DNA from: Lentibacillus sp. CBA3610
Lineage (GTDB): Bacteria > Bacillota > Bacilli > Bacillales > Amphibacillaceae
NCBI RefSeq assembly: GCF_013373365.1
Contig: NZ_CP035925.1
Span: 806,001-870,000 of the forward strand
Reading direction: 5' to 3'
DNA length: 64,000 nucleotides
Shown here: in pieces, positions 54,082-63,370 of the stretch
Position numbering within the stretch: position 1 is the stretch's first letter
How the letters are laid out: every line of letters starts with the position of its first letter
Made by a program: the position numbers and the translations under genes
Notes under the pieces: generated by a model
Told to the model about the DNA's origin: nothing
Database searches by the model: none
What the model saw: only the letters and a program-made list of their open reading frames with translations

Positions 54082-56016
54082 ATGAAACGTGTATCTTCTG
54101 TTACTGTACGAAAACGAATCATCGCGGTTTTTCTTATCGGGCTCTTGCTTTTTTTAATTATTGATGTGCGGCTTGGATATGTCCAATTTGTGATTGGTGA
54201 TGATCTGATGGATCTTGCTGATGAGTCCTGGAGCAGAGATATTACTTTTGAGCCTGAGCGCGGGAAAATATTGGACAGGCAAGGTGAGGTACTGGCTGAA
54301 AATGTTTCGGCACCATCCGTTATTGTTGTACCCAAACAAGTAGAAAATCCCCAGAATACTGCAGGCAAAATGGCCGACATATTGAATATTTCTGAACAAG
54401 AGGCGTACGACTATGTCACAAAAGATGCAGTCTATTCACGTGTGCATCCCGAGGGAAGGAAGCTATCAGAGGAACAGGAAGAGGCCTTCCGAACATTAAA
54501 CCTTGATGGAATATATCTGGCGAAGGATTCCAAACGCCATTATCCCTTTGACGACTCTTTGTCGCATGTTTTAGGGTTTGCTGGTATTGATAACCAAGGT
54601 TTAATGGGACTGGAACTTTTTTATAATGAGCAATTGAGTGGCGAAGAAGGAAGTTTATCCTTTTATTCTGATGCTAAAGGTCAGGAACTTGAACAAATTG
54701 CGGATGATTATAAAGCTCCCGAAGATGGACTGAATTTGAAAACAACAATCGATTCCAGGGTACAGACTATTATGGAACGTGAACTGGATCTTGCTGTATC
54801 ACAATATAACCCGGACGGTGCAATGGCGATTGCAGTTGATCCCGACACGGGAGGCGTTATGGGAATGGCGTCACGACCAAACTTTCATCCCGAAGATTAT
54901 CAGAATGTCGATTCGGAAATATACGATCGTAATTTACCAATATGGAGTACATTCGAACCAGGATCGACCTTTAAAATTATCACCCTGGCAGCTGCTCTCG
55001 AGGAACAAATGGTGGATCTTGAGGATGATGAGTTTCATGATGACGGGGATATTTCTGTAGGCGGTACAGAGCTGCACTGCTGGAAAAGTGGCGGGCACGG
55101 TCACCAATCCTATCTGGAAGTTGTGCAAAATTCCTGCAACCCCGGATTTGTACAAATGGGCTCCGAACTTGGTGAAGAAAAACTATTCAGCTATATTGAA
55201 GACTTCGGGTTCGGGGAAAAAACAGGTATCGATTTGCGTGGTGAAGGGAATGGGATTTTATTTGAACCGGAAGATGTCGGCCCGGTTGAGCTTGGAACGA
55301 CTTCATTTGGACAGGGCGTTTCCGTAACACCTATCCAGCAGGTAATGGCTGTTTCAGCGGCTGTAAATGGTGGAGAATTATATGAACCTTATATTGCCGA
55401 AGAATGGGTTGATCCAAAGACAAATCAGACAGTAGATAAAGTTGAGCCAACACTAAAAGAAAACATTATTTCGGAGTCCACCTCAGAGGAAATCCGCTAT
55501 GCCCTTGAAAGTGTTGTCGCTGAAGGAACCGGACGTCCGGCATACGTTGATGGTTATCGTGTTGGCGGCAAAACAGGTACAGCCCAGAAAGTGGGTCCGG
55601 ATGGCAACTATATGGCGGATAATTATGTTGTATCGTTTATGGGATTTGCACCGGCTGATGACCCCGAAGTTGTTGTTTATGTTGCCATAGACAATCCGAA
55701 AGGTACAGTACAGTTCGGCGGACCTGTTGTTGGACCAATCGTCGGAACCATTATTGGAGATAGTCTGCGTGCCATGGGTGTTGAGCCAAGCGAAGGCGGG
55801 CCGGACAAAGAATATACCTGGCCCGAACAGCCACCGGTTGAAGTACCGGATCTGATCGGTCTGAGGAAAGAAGATTTAATTGAATATCAGACGAACCTGT
55901 CAATTGAAACAAGCGGTTCCGGAAATTATATTGTTGACCAGGCGCCAAGCCCAGGAGCAAAAGTCGAACAAGGTGAAAAAGTAAGAATTTATTTATCTGA
56001 TGAAAATTCATCGTGA
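54082..56016 (+). CDS. spoVD: SpoVD, sporulation-specific penicillin-binding protein
   Basis: A 644-residue class B PBP required in Bacillus for spore cortex synthesis with SpoVE. The anchor helix is IIAVFLIGLLLFLIIDVRLG. Active-site motifs are FEPGSTFKIITL (Ser near 294), VQNSCNPGF (near 351) and VGGKTGTAQK (near 497). A single C-terminal PASTA domain starts near VEVPDLIGLRKEDLIEYQ. ATG at 54082 follows AAAAGGGGA and gives the B. subtilis length; upstream in-frame codons run through repeat copy 3. In Bacillus it is transcribed by sigma-E; no such promoter could be confirmed here. Confidence 0.94.
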   Translation: MKRVSSVTVRKRIIAVFLIGLLLFLIIDVRLGYVQFVIGDDLMDLADESWSRDITFEPERGKILDRQGEVLAENVSAPSVIVVPKQVENPQNTAGKMADILNISEQEAYDYVTKDAVYSRVHPEGRKLSEEQEEAFRTLNLDGIYLAKDSKRHYPFDDSLSHVLGFAGIDNQGLMGLELFYNEQLSGEEGSLSFYSDAKGQELEQIADDYKAPEDGLNLKTTIDSRVQTIMERELDLAVSQYNPDGAMAIAVDPDTGGVMGMASRPNFHPEDYQNVDSEIYDRNLPIWSTFEPGSTFKIITLAAALEEQMVDLEDDEFHDDGDISVGGTELHCWKSGGHGHQSYLEVVQNSCNPGFVQMGSELGEEKLFSYIEDFGFGEKTGIDLRGEGNGILFEPEDVGPVELGTTSFGQGVSVTPIQQVMAVSAAVNGGELYEPYIAEEWVDPKTNQTVDKVEPTLKENIISESTSEEIRYALESVVAEGTGRPAYVDGYRVGGKTGTAQKVGPDGNYMADNYVVSFMGFAPADDPEVVVYVAIDNPKGTVQFGGPVVGPIVGTIIGDSLRAMGVEPSEGGPDKEYTWPEQPPVEVPDLIGLRKEDLIEYQTNLSIETSGSGNYIVDQAPSPGAKVEQGEKVRIYLSDENSS

Positions 56017-56040
56017 ACAAGTTAAAAGTTTGCTATAATA

Positions 56041-56382
56041 AAGTGAAACTTCATTCAGTGAAGCGCATTTCTTCACTGAATGTTAGTTGAACCGAATCGG
56101 GCATTTACAGGCAGTTAGTCGCCGTATTTTGGCGGGTTAATGACCTGTTACATGCGGGGAAAAGTGAAACTTCATTCAGTGAAGCGCATTTCTTCACTGA
56201 TATAAAGAACAAAGGCTAAGTACGCAACGTCCTGTTGCAACGCCTTTGTGACCTGCATCCTGCAGGCCCGAACCGAATCGGGCATTTACAGGCAGTTAGC
56301 CGCCGTATTTTGGCGGGCTACTGACCTGTTACATGCGGGGAAAAGTGAAACTTCATTCAGTGAAGTGCACTTCTTCACTGAA
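56041..56382 (+). repeat. Hairpin repeat array, stem type TTCAGTGAA (three hairpins, two spacers)
   Basis: The unit GTGAAACTTCA followed by TTCAGTGAA / TTCACTGAA recurs at 56043, 56164 and 56345. After hairpin 1 and the nested module comes GAACCGAATCGGGCATTTAC, then the second hairpin CAGTTAG(T/C)CGCC / GGCGGG and TTACATGCGGGG. A multi-hairpin module (AACAAAGGCTAAG to CAGGCCCGAAC, 56207-56272) is inserted after the second hairpin. The array fills most of the spoVD-murE gap (56017-56497). Confidence 0.88.
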
Positions 56383-56497
56383 TGGTAGAAGAACGTTTTA
56401 TGCTCTATATCAAAAAAAGAATGTAAAAAGGCTGCAATCAGTCAAGCGTCCGGTTGCACCTAAAATGTATAGTTTAGTTCAGAACAGGGTGTTTGAA

Positions 56498-57976
56498 ATG
56501 AATTTGTCAAAATTGCTATCTATTTTACCATTTTATGATGTTTCAACAGAGACTGACGATATAACGATCAGTCATGTAGTAGCTGATTCCAGACATGCAG
56601 GCGATGGGAGTCTGTTTGTTTGTGTGGAAGGTTTTACGGTTGATGGCCATGAATTTGTTGAACAGGCTGTTAACAATGGAGCTTCTGCTATACTTGCAGA
56701 AAAAGATGTGAATGCTTCCGTTCCAGTTATTCGTGTTCCGGATACTACCAGAGCGATGGCGATACTAGCTTCCAGGTTTTATGGTTATCCAACGCAGGAA
56801 TTACCGCTTATTGGCGTGACCGGTACGAATGGTAAAACCACGATCACCTATTTGCTGGAATCGATTTTTAATCAGTTAAATCGGAAAGCAGGAATTATCG
56901 GGACGATTCAAATGAAAATCGGTCAGGAAACTTATCCGGTACAGAACACAACACCTGATGCATTAAATTTACAAAAGTCATTTCATAAGATGATTCAAGA
57001 AAATGTCGATACGGCGATCATGGAGGTATCGTCCCATGCATTGGATATGGGACGTGTTCAAGGATGTGATTTTGATATCGCAGTGTTTACAAATTTATCT
57101 CAGGATCATTTGGACTATCACGAGGACATGAAAGATTATCTCCATGCGAAAAGTCTTTTGTTTGCACAGTTGGGGAATACCTATAATGAGGAGAAAAAGA
57201 AATTTGCGGTCATTAATAAGGACGTTCCCGAATATACCGTACTGGAAAAAAGTACAGCACAGCATGTTATGACATATGGCTGTCACGGTGATGCACAGGT
57301 TAAGGCAACTGACATCAGTTTGGAGATAACGAAAACGACATTTACGATGGATACCCCAGTCGGATCAACTCGGATAAACAGCAGACTGATTGGAAAATTC
57401 AATGTGTACAATATGCTTGCTGCAAGTGCAGCCGCCATCTGTGCAGGTGTGCCGCTTGACGTTATCAAAGACGCACTCGAAAGTGTTCAAGGTGTTGACG
57501 GGCGTTTCCAGCCTGTTGATGATAACCAGGAGTTTGCGACAGTCGTTGACTATGCACATGCACCAGATTCATTGGAAAATGTACTGCAAACGATTAAAGA
57601 ATTTGCTGAAAATAATGTTTATGTAGTGGTTGGCTGTGGCGGTGACCGGGATAAATCAAAGCGCCCGTTAATGGCTTCAATTGCACTGCAATATGCAGAT
57701 CAGGCTATTTTCACTTCTGATAACCCACGTACAGAAGATCCGCAAGCCATTCTGGACGATATGACGGATGGACTTGATGCTGATCATTATACGGTTATCG
57801 AAAACCGCCAGGATGCTATATATCATGCAGTTTCTCTCGCTGAAAAAGGTGATATTGTATTAATTGCCGGAAAAGGACATGAAACTTACCAGGAAATCGG
57901 CAATACCCAATATAACTTTGATGATCGTGAAGTAGCAAAAGAAGCAATACAATTTAAAGTTCAACATAAAAAATAG
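56498..57976 (+). CDS. murE: MurE, UDP-MurNAc-Ala-Glu:diaminopimelate ligase
   Basis: A 492-residue Mur ligase adding the third residue to the peptidoglycan stem peptide. The ATP-binding loop is GVTGTNGKTTITYLLESIF near residue 107. NTTPDALNLQKSF marks the UDP-substrate region, and SDNPRTEDPQAI near 408 carries the DNPR motif that selects meso-diaminopimelate. ATG at 56498 follows AGGGTG and yields the expected length; the longer in-frame start lies in the repeat array. It opens the murE-murF-mraY-murD-spoVE run. Confidence 0.95.
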   Translation: MNLSKLLSILPFYDVSTETDDITISHVVADSRHAGDGSLFVCVEGFTVDGHEFVEQAVNNGASAILAEKDVNASVPVIRVPDTTRAMAILASRFYGYPTQELPLIGVTGTNGKTTITYLLESIFNQLNRKAGIIGTIQMKIGQETYPVQNTTPDALNLQKSFHKMIQENVDTAIMEVSSHALDMGRVQGCDFDIAVFTNLSQDHLDYHEDMKDYLHAKSLLFAQLGNTYNEEKKKFAVINKDVPEYTVLEKSTAQHVMTYGCHGDAQVKATDISLEITKTTFTMDTPVGSTRINSRLIGKFNVYNMLAASAAAICAGVPLDVIKDALESVQGVDGRFQPVDDNQEFATVVDYAHAPDSLENVLQTIKEFAENNVYVVVGCGGDRDKSKRPLMASIALQYADQAIFTSDNPRTEDPQAILDDMTDGLDADHYTVIENRQDAIYHAVSLAEKGDIVLIAGKGHETYQEIGNTQYNFDDREVAKEAIQFKVQHKK

Positions 57977-58098
57977 GAGAACCGGCCGACATTCGGGATA
58001 ATGATGAAACAAACGTGTCACCGGGAATCCAAGTATATGTTATCTTCATTAAACTTTTCGAACGTCTTTTAAGATAAGGAAGCTAAGGAGAATCAGGA

Positions 58099-59466
58099 AT
58101 GCTATTTACAATCGGATGGCTGGCAACTGTTTTCACGGATTTTAAAGGATCTGCACATGATTCAGCAGAGATTGCTGAAGTGACAACAGACAGCCGGGTA
58201 AAAGCAGATCAATCCCTGTTTATTCCATTAACAGGTGAAAACTTTGATGGTCATGATTATATGAAAGAAGCCTTTAACCAGGGAGCTATTGCTGCCTTAT
58301 GGGATAAAAAGAAAAAACTGCCGGATTTTTTGCCGGGTGATTTTCCGGTGTTTTTTGTCGAGGACACGTTGCGAGCGCTGCAGGAACTGGCGCAGGCGTA
58401 TCGGGAAAAGACAAATCCGGTCGTTATTGGTGTAACCGGGTCGAATGGTAAGACGACAACCAAAGACCTGATTGCTTCAGTTGTTGATTCATCTTTTAAA
58501 ACACATAAGACACAAGGCAACCTGAATAATCAAATCGGTGTTCCACTTACGATTTTGTCAATGCCGCCGGATACAACAGCACTGGTAGTGGAAATGGGCA
58601 TGAATCACTTTGGTGAAATTGAAACTTTGAGTCATATAGCGAAACCCGATTATGCGGTGATAACGAATATTGGTGAATCACATATTGAATATTTAGGCTC
58701 AAGAGAGGGGATTGCCAAAGCAAAGCTCGAGATTACCAAGGGATTGAGTGAGGATGGACACTTAATAATTGATGGTGACGAAACACTGTTAAGGCAGATT
58801 CATCAGCGTCACCATGTTATCACATGCGGATTTGACGTGAGCAATGATGTTTTCATAAAAAAAGTAAAGCTTTTTCAGGAATATACACAATTTGAACTCT
58901 CAGATGATGATGCCTATACGATATCATTGCTCGGGAGTCACCATGCGTTGAACGCAGCCTTTGCAGTAACGATAGGAAAACTGCTTGGTATAGCAAGAGA
59001 GAATGTAAAGCAGGCTTTAACAGAATTGAACCTGTCAGCGATGCGGTTTGAAATGCTGAACGGTAAAAATGGTTCATCCATAATCAATGATGCATATAAT
59101 GCTTCACCAACGTCCATGAAGGCAAGCGTGAATGTTGTGAAGCAATTAGAAGGATTTATGCAAAAAGTTCTTGTTTTAGGGGATATGTTTGAGCTTGGTG
59201 AAAAGTCAAAAACTCTTCACCAAACGGTTGCAGACAATATCGATGATTCGGTGGATGCCGTTTTCACTTTAGGTGATGACGCAGATGAAATAACCTCTAT
59301 TGTGAAAAAACGGTATCCATCAATCGATTGCAGGCCCTTCAATTCCAGGGAAAAATTATCTCAAGCCCTTGAGGAATATGTTTCAAACGATACGTTAATC
59401 TTGTTTAAAGCTTCTCGGGGTATGCACTTTGAATCATTCGTCAAGCAAGTTATTGATCCATCGTAA
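58099..59466 (+). CDS. murF: MurF, UDP-MurNAc-tripeptide:D-Ala-D-Ala ligase
   Basis: A 455-residue Mur ligase that adds D-Ala-D-Ala, completing the UDP-MurNAc-pentapeptide. The nucleotide loop is [20 protein letters not shown] near residue 112. NNQIGVPLTILSMP and EMGMNHFGEIETLSHIAKPD identify it as MurF. SIINDAYNASPTSMKASVNV and VLGDMFELG lie in the C-terminal domain. ATG at 58099 follows AAGGAGAATCAGG. In B. subtilis murF lies elsewhere; having it between murE and mraY is the common bacterial order. Confidence 0.95.
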   Translation: MLFTIGWLATVFTDFKGSAHDSAEIAEVTTDSRVKADQSLFIPLTGENFDGHDYMKEAFNQGAIAALWDKKKKLPDFLPGDFPVFFVEDTLRALQELAQAYREKTNPVVIGVTGSNGKTTTKDLIASVVDSSFKTHKTQGNLNNQIGVPLTILSMPPDTTALVVEMGMNHFGEIETLSHIAKPDYAVITNIGESHIEYLGSREGIAKAKLEITKGLSEDGHLIIDGDETLLRQIHQRHHVITCGFDVSNDVFIKKVKLFQEYTQFELSDDDAYTISLLGSHHALNAAFAVTIGKLLGIARENVKQALTELNLSAMRFEMLNGKNGSSIINDAYNASPTSMKASVNVVKQLEGFMQKVLVLGDMFELGEKSKTLHQTVADNIDDSVDAVFTLGDDADEITSIVKKRYPSIDCRPFNSREKLSQALEEYVSNDTLILFKASRGMHFESFVKQVIDPS

Positions 59467-59502
59467 AAAGCATGGGCGGTTGTTGCAAGAGGAGGAAGAA
59501 TA

Positions 59503-60489
59503 GTGAATATATACGTATTAATGATGACCATCGCAATAGCATTTCTGATTACCGTCCTTCTATCACCAATTTTTATTCCATTTTTGCGACGTCTGAAGTT
59601 CGGGCAAAGTATACGGGAAGAAGGTCCGCAGTCACATATTAAGAAAACAGGGACACCAACGATGGGCGGAATTATGATCGTAATTAGTGTCACAATCACT
59701 ACGATCATTATGGTAAGCAAATATAACGCCGGCTCCATCGGTTATGAAATGTGGCTGCTTATTTTTGTGCTGGTGGGATACGGTTTTTTGGGGTTTTTGG
59801 ATGACTTTATTAAGGTTGCCATGAAACGGAACCTTGGTCTGACATCCAAACAAAAAATGGTTGGGCAATTGATGATTGCATTTATTTTTTATTTTATTTT
59901 ACATTACAATGATTATGCTACTTATATCCAGATTCCGGGTACATCGATCCAATGGGAACTGGGCTGGGGATACGCACTGCTGACCGTCTTTATGCTGGTC
60001 GGTGCATCCAACGCCGTGAACTTGACAGATGGCCTGGACGGACTTTTGGCTGGAACTGCTGCCATAGCATTTGGCGCATTTGGTGTTTTGGCCTGGTATG
60101 GATTTCCGCAAAATGAGGTAACGATCTTTGCATTAGCAACAGTCGGTGCTTTATTAGGTTTCTTAGTATTTAATGCGCACCCTGCCAAAGTATTCATGGG
60201 CGATACAGGATCATTGGCCTTGGGCGGAAGCATTGCTGCTATAGCCATTTTAACGAAACTGGAAATCATTTTGATCATTGTCGGCGGTGTATTTGTCATT
60301 GAAACACTCTCGGTGATCATTCAGGTCATTTCATTTAAGACAACAGGTAAAAGAATATTTAAAATGAGTCCGCTGCACCATCATTATGAATTGCTTGGAT
60401 GGTCGGAATGGCGTGTCGTAACCACATTCTGGCTTATCGGCCTGATTTTTGCAGCGCTCGGTATTTATATTGAGGTGTGGATAGCTTGA
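59503..60489 (+). CDS. mraY: MraY, phospho-MurNAc-pentapeptide translocase
   Basis: A 328-residue membrane enzyme that transfers phospho-MurNAc-pentapeptide to undecaprenyl phosphate, making lipid I. Ten helices are apparent. Signature residues are in [33 protein letters not shown] (catalytic Asp pair), [15 protein letters not shown] and [19 protein letters not shown] with the HHH motif. GTG at 59503 follows AGAGGAGGAAG. Its stop codon overlaps the presumed murD start. Confidence 0.97.
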   Translation: MNIYVLMMTIAIAFLITVLLSPIFIPFLRRLKFGQSIREEGPQSHIKKTGTPTMGGIMIVISVTITTIIMVSKYNAGSIGYEMWLLIFVLVGYGFLGFLDDFIKVAMKRNLGLTSKQKMVGQLMIAFIFYFILHYNDYATYIQIPGTSIQWELGWGYALLTVFMLVGASNAVNLTDGLDGLLAGTAAIAFGAFGVLAWYGFPQNEVTIFALATVGALLGFLVFNAHPAKVFMGDTGSLALGGSIAAIAILTKLEIILIIVGGVFVIETLSVIIQVISFKTTGKRIFKMSPLHHHYELLGWSEWRVVTTFWLIGLIFAALGIYIEVWIA

Positions 60490-61835
60490 AGGAACTAACG
60501 AACTTCCCTTATAGTCATGTACTCGTGCTGGGTCTGGCGAAGAGTGGTACCGCTGCTGCCAGGCTTTTATTGCAAAACGGCAAAAACGTTCGGGTGAATG
60601 ATCAAAATGCGGATGAAACAGATGCAATTGTTGATGAACTGAAGTCAATGGGAGCAGAAGTGATCACCGGTTCCCATCCAATATCAGTACTGGATGGGGT
60701 GGAAATCATCATTAAAAACCCGGGTATCCCTTATGATACACCATTATTGCAGGAAGCCTGCAAACGGGATATTCCCATGATTACTGAAATCGAACTTGCC
60801 GGCAATTTATCGGAAACCGCGACAATTGGTATAACCGGTTCAAATGGCAAAACGACGACAACAACATTAACCGCTGAGATGCTTAAGGAAAGTAGCGAAC
60901 CGGTCAAAGTCGCGGGGAATATTGGTTATGTTGCAACAGAGGTTGCCCAGACATTGGAAAAAAATGAGAAAATGGTTCTTGAACTCTCCTCATTTCAATT
61001 GATGGGTGTTAAAAGATTTAAACCGAAAATAGCTGTTCTTTTAAATATTTTTCACGCCCATCTTGACTATCATAAAACATTTGAGAATTATAAAAATGCT
61101 AAATGTAACATATTTGCCAATCAGACAGCTGATGATTTCTTAATTTATAATGCAGATGATAAGACTGTGAGAGAGGCTGTTACGTCTGCAAGGTCGGTCA
61201 AAATACCGTTTTCCTTAAGAAAGCGGGTTGAAAACGGGGCGTGGGCGGATGATACCAGCATCTACTTTAAAAATGAAAAATTAATGGATAAGCAGGACAT
61301 TGTACTGGCAGGCGATCATAATCTGGAAAATGTCCTTGCTTCCATTTGCGCAGCCAAGTTAAGCGGTGCTTCCAACCAGGCAATTCATAACGTGCTGACA
61401 ACGTTTGCGGGCGTGAGGCACAGGCTTCAATTCGTCAACAGGATTAATGATCGTCTGTTTTATAATGATTCCAAAGCAACAAATATACTGGCAACACAAA
61501 AAGCATTAAGTTCCTTCAAACAGCCCGTTATCCTGCTTGCGGGCGGTCTTGACCGCGGTAATGAATTTGATGATTTAAAGCCGTTTTTGAAGAATGTGAA
61601 AGGGATTATCCTGATTGGTGAAACGAAGGATAAGATGAGCCGGGTTGCGCGTGAAGCAGCCATACCTTTCATAGAAAGGGCTGAAAATATGGAAGATGCT
61701 GTTGAGCAGGCTTATAATCTATCAGAACGCCATGACGTGGTGCTGCTATCCCCTGCATGTGCCAGCTGGGATCAATATCAAACTTTTGAAGAAAGAGGTA
61801 ACATGTTTATACAAGCCGTGCATACATTATTGTAG
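60486..61835 (+). CDS. murD: MurD, UDP-MurNAc-L-Ala:D-Glu ligase
   Basis: A Mur ligase of about 449 residues adding D-glutamate to UDP-MurNAc-L-Ala. The N-terminal domain has [20 protein letters not shown]; the ATP loop is [20 protein letters not shown] near residue 115. [17 protein letters not shown] and [13 protein letters not shown] near 355 belong to the C-terminal domain. TTG at 60486 overlaps the mraY stop (TTGA) and has AGGTG nine bases upstream; a GTG at 60477 sits too close to that site. A short repeat region separates it from spoVE. Confidence 0.93.
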   Translation: MKELTNFPYSHVLVLGLAKSGTAAARLLLQNGKNVRVNDQNADETDAIVDELKSMGAEVITGSHPISVLDGVEIIIKNPGIPYDTPLLQEACKRDIPMITEIELAGNLSETATIGITGSNGKTTTTTLTAEMLKESSEPVKVAGNIGYVATEVAQTLEKNEKMVLELSSFQLMGVKRFKPKIAVLLNIFHAHLDYHKTFENYKNAKCNIFANQTADDFLIYNADDKTVREAVTSARSVKIPFSLRKRVENGAWADDTSIYFKNEKLMDKQDIVLAGDHNLENVLASICAAKLSGASNQAIHNVLTTFAGVRHRLQFVNRINDRLFYNDSKATNILATQKALSSFKQPVILLAGGLDRGNEFDDLKPFLKNVKGIILIGETKDKMSRVAREAAIPFIERAENMEDAVEQAYNLSERHDVVLLSPACASWDQYQTFEERGNMFIQAVHTLL

Positions 61836-61847
61836 GGGCTTGTATAA

Positions 61848-61885
61848 GCAGAAGTCAGATGTCGGAAGTCAGAAGTCGGAAAAAT
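61848..61885. repeat. Short tandem GAAGTCAG-type repeat between murD and spoVE
   Basis: GCAGAAGTCAGATGTCGGAA is followed by GTCAGAAGTCGGAAAA, a three-fold imperfect repeat of GAAGTC-(A/G)G units. The complement of the terminator-adjacent repeats contains the similar run AGAGGTCAGAGGCCGGAAGT, so this may be a reduced relative. The sequence up to 61926 then carries the GGGGTG site of spoVE. Confidence 0.5.
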
Positions 61886-61926
61886 GCTGATAGCCCCTAT
61901 TCCAAATCGGGAAACGGGGTGTTTTT

Positions 61927-63036
61927 TTGTTTCGCAGGATTAAATCCAAATATGCACCTGACTATACATTATTGGCTGTGATACTGTCATTGCTTTTGGT
62001 CGGTGCAGTCATGGTTTACAGTTCTTCATATGTGTGGGCTGAATATAAGTATGCCGATCAATTTTTCTATCTAAAACGGCAGCTCTTGTTTTGTGGTATT
62101 GGTATTGTCGGGATGTTCTTTTTTATGGCTATTCCCTACAGTACGTGGAAAAAGTATAGTAAAATCATTTTGTTTACGTGTTTTTTTCTGCTGTTGATTG
62201 TGCTTATTCCCGGTATTGGTATGGAACGTGGCGGGGCACAAAGCTGGATAGGGATTGGCGCGTTCAGTGTTCAGCCATCTGAGTTTATGAAACTGGGTCT
62301 GATTATTTATTTGGCAGCCTATCTATCAGTTCAGCAAAAGCATATAACATCTTTTAAAAAAGGGTTCCTCCCATCACTTATTCTGGTGTTTGCAGCATTC
62401 GGACTCATCATGCTGCAACCGGATCTCGGTACTGGTGTCGTGCTGGTGGGGACATGCATGGTGATGATTTATATTGCCGGGGCAAGATTGCTGCATTTTT
62501 TGGGCCTTGCCGGTGTTGGTATCATCGGATTTCTATTGCTGATATTATCAGCTCCATATCGGATAAGCCGGATAACTGCTTTTATCAATCCGTGGGAGGA
62601 TCCATTGGGGGATGGCTTTCAGATTATCCAATCATTATATGCTGTCGGCCCGGGTGGTTTAATGGGGCTTGGTTTAGGTGAAAGCATACAAAAGTATTTT
62701 TATTTGCCGGAGCCTCAAAACGATTTTATTTTCTCCATAATCGGAGAAGAGCTGGGATTTCTGGGCGGCACCTTTATGATTGGCTTGTTTGCGCTGTTAT
62801 TTTGGCGTGGTATTAAGGCGGCACTGGAGGCGCCGGATGCTTATGGAAGATTTTTGGCGCTTGGTATCGTCTCAATGCTGACAATACAGGTCATGATAAA
62901 TATCAGTGTTGTCATTGGTTTGATTCCTGTAACAGGTATTACCCTTCCATTTTTAAGCTATGGCGGTTCATCGTTAACATTAACGCTATGTTCTGCAGGC
63001 ATGTTATTAAATATTAGCAGGTATTCAAAATTATAG
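61927..63036 (+). CDS. spoVE: SpoVE, sporulation SEDS glycosyltransferase
   Basis: A 369-residue polytopic membrane protein of the FtsW/RodA/SpoVE family that works with SpoVD in spore cortex synthesis. Features are AQSWIGIGAFSVQPSEFMKL, FQIIQSLYAVGPGGLMGLGL, PQNDFIFSIIGEELGFLGG and GITLPFLSYGGSSLTLTL. TTG at 61927 follows GGGGTG. Its place beside murD and downstream of spoVD separates it from FtsW at 19 kb. In B. subtilis murG and murB follow; here they do not. Confidence 0.92.
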   Translation: MFRRIKSKYAPDYTLLAVILSLLLVGAVMVYSSSYVWAEYKYADQFFYLKRQLLFCGIGIVGMFFFMAIPYSTWKKYSKIILFTCFFLLLIVLIPGIGMERGGAQSWIGIGAFSVQPSEFMKLGLIIYLAAYLSVQQKHITSFKKGFLPSLILVFAAFGLIMLQPDLGTGVVLVGTCMVMIYIAGARLLHFLGLAGVGIIGFLLLILSAPYRISRITAFINPWEDPLGDGFQIIQSLYAVGPGGLMGLGLGESIQKYFYLPEPQNDFIFSIIGEELGFLGGTFMIGLFALLFWRGIKAALEAPDAYGRFLALGIVSMLTIQVMINISVVIGLIPVTGITLPFLSYGGSSLTLTLCSAGMLLNISRYSKL

Positions 63037-63370
63037 GCAGTTTTCTGGTAAATATTTATTGAATCTGATACAAGTTTACTACGTATTCAACTGAAAGATA
63101 TGATATAATTTAATCAAGTATAGTGTAACGGCATCCTAATAATGCCGTTTTATTCTTTGCATTTGGCTGTTTCTAAAAGTCTTTTAAATAAGATAGAAAA
63201 TTTACTATTAGCTCTTTGCAGCTCTGATTACACTGACACCTCGATAAAAGAAAGTACTTTTTCGAACGAGTTTGTAATGCGACTGGGTATCATAGTGAGT
63301 TCAGGCTGCGGATTGAATAAAAAGCCATATGCCTTGAAATGACAATGATTAGACAAAGGAAGAAATAGAA
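63037..63370 (+). promoter_or_regulatory. spoVE-divIB gap with terminator and promoter-like element
   Basis: A 334-base gap. A hairpin AACGGCAT / ATGCCGTT (63127-63149) followed by TTATTC is the probable spoVE terminator. A TATAAT (63104-63109) just before it could start a very short terminated RNA. The remainder has no convincing protein frame: one from 63142 to 63342 lacks a ribosome binding site. murG and murB, present here in B. subtilis, are absent. The divIB promoter must lie within this gap but is not clear. Confidence 0.5.

Noticed and set aside
56041..56382. Possible CRISPR array in the spoVD-murE gap
   Set aside because: Repeats are few and unequal, spacers are themselves repeated (the same GAATCGGGCATTTACAGGCA block), and no cas genes are near.
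63142..63342. Plus-strand frame of 66 codons before divIB
   Set aside because: The start overlaps a terminator hairpin and no ribosome binding site is present; no similarity to MurG or MurB.
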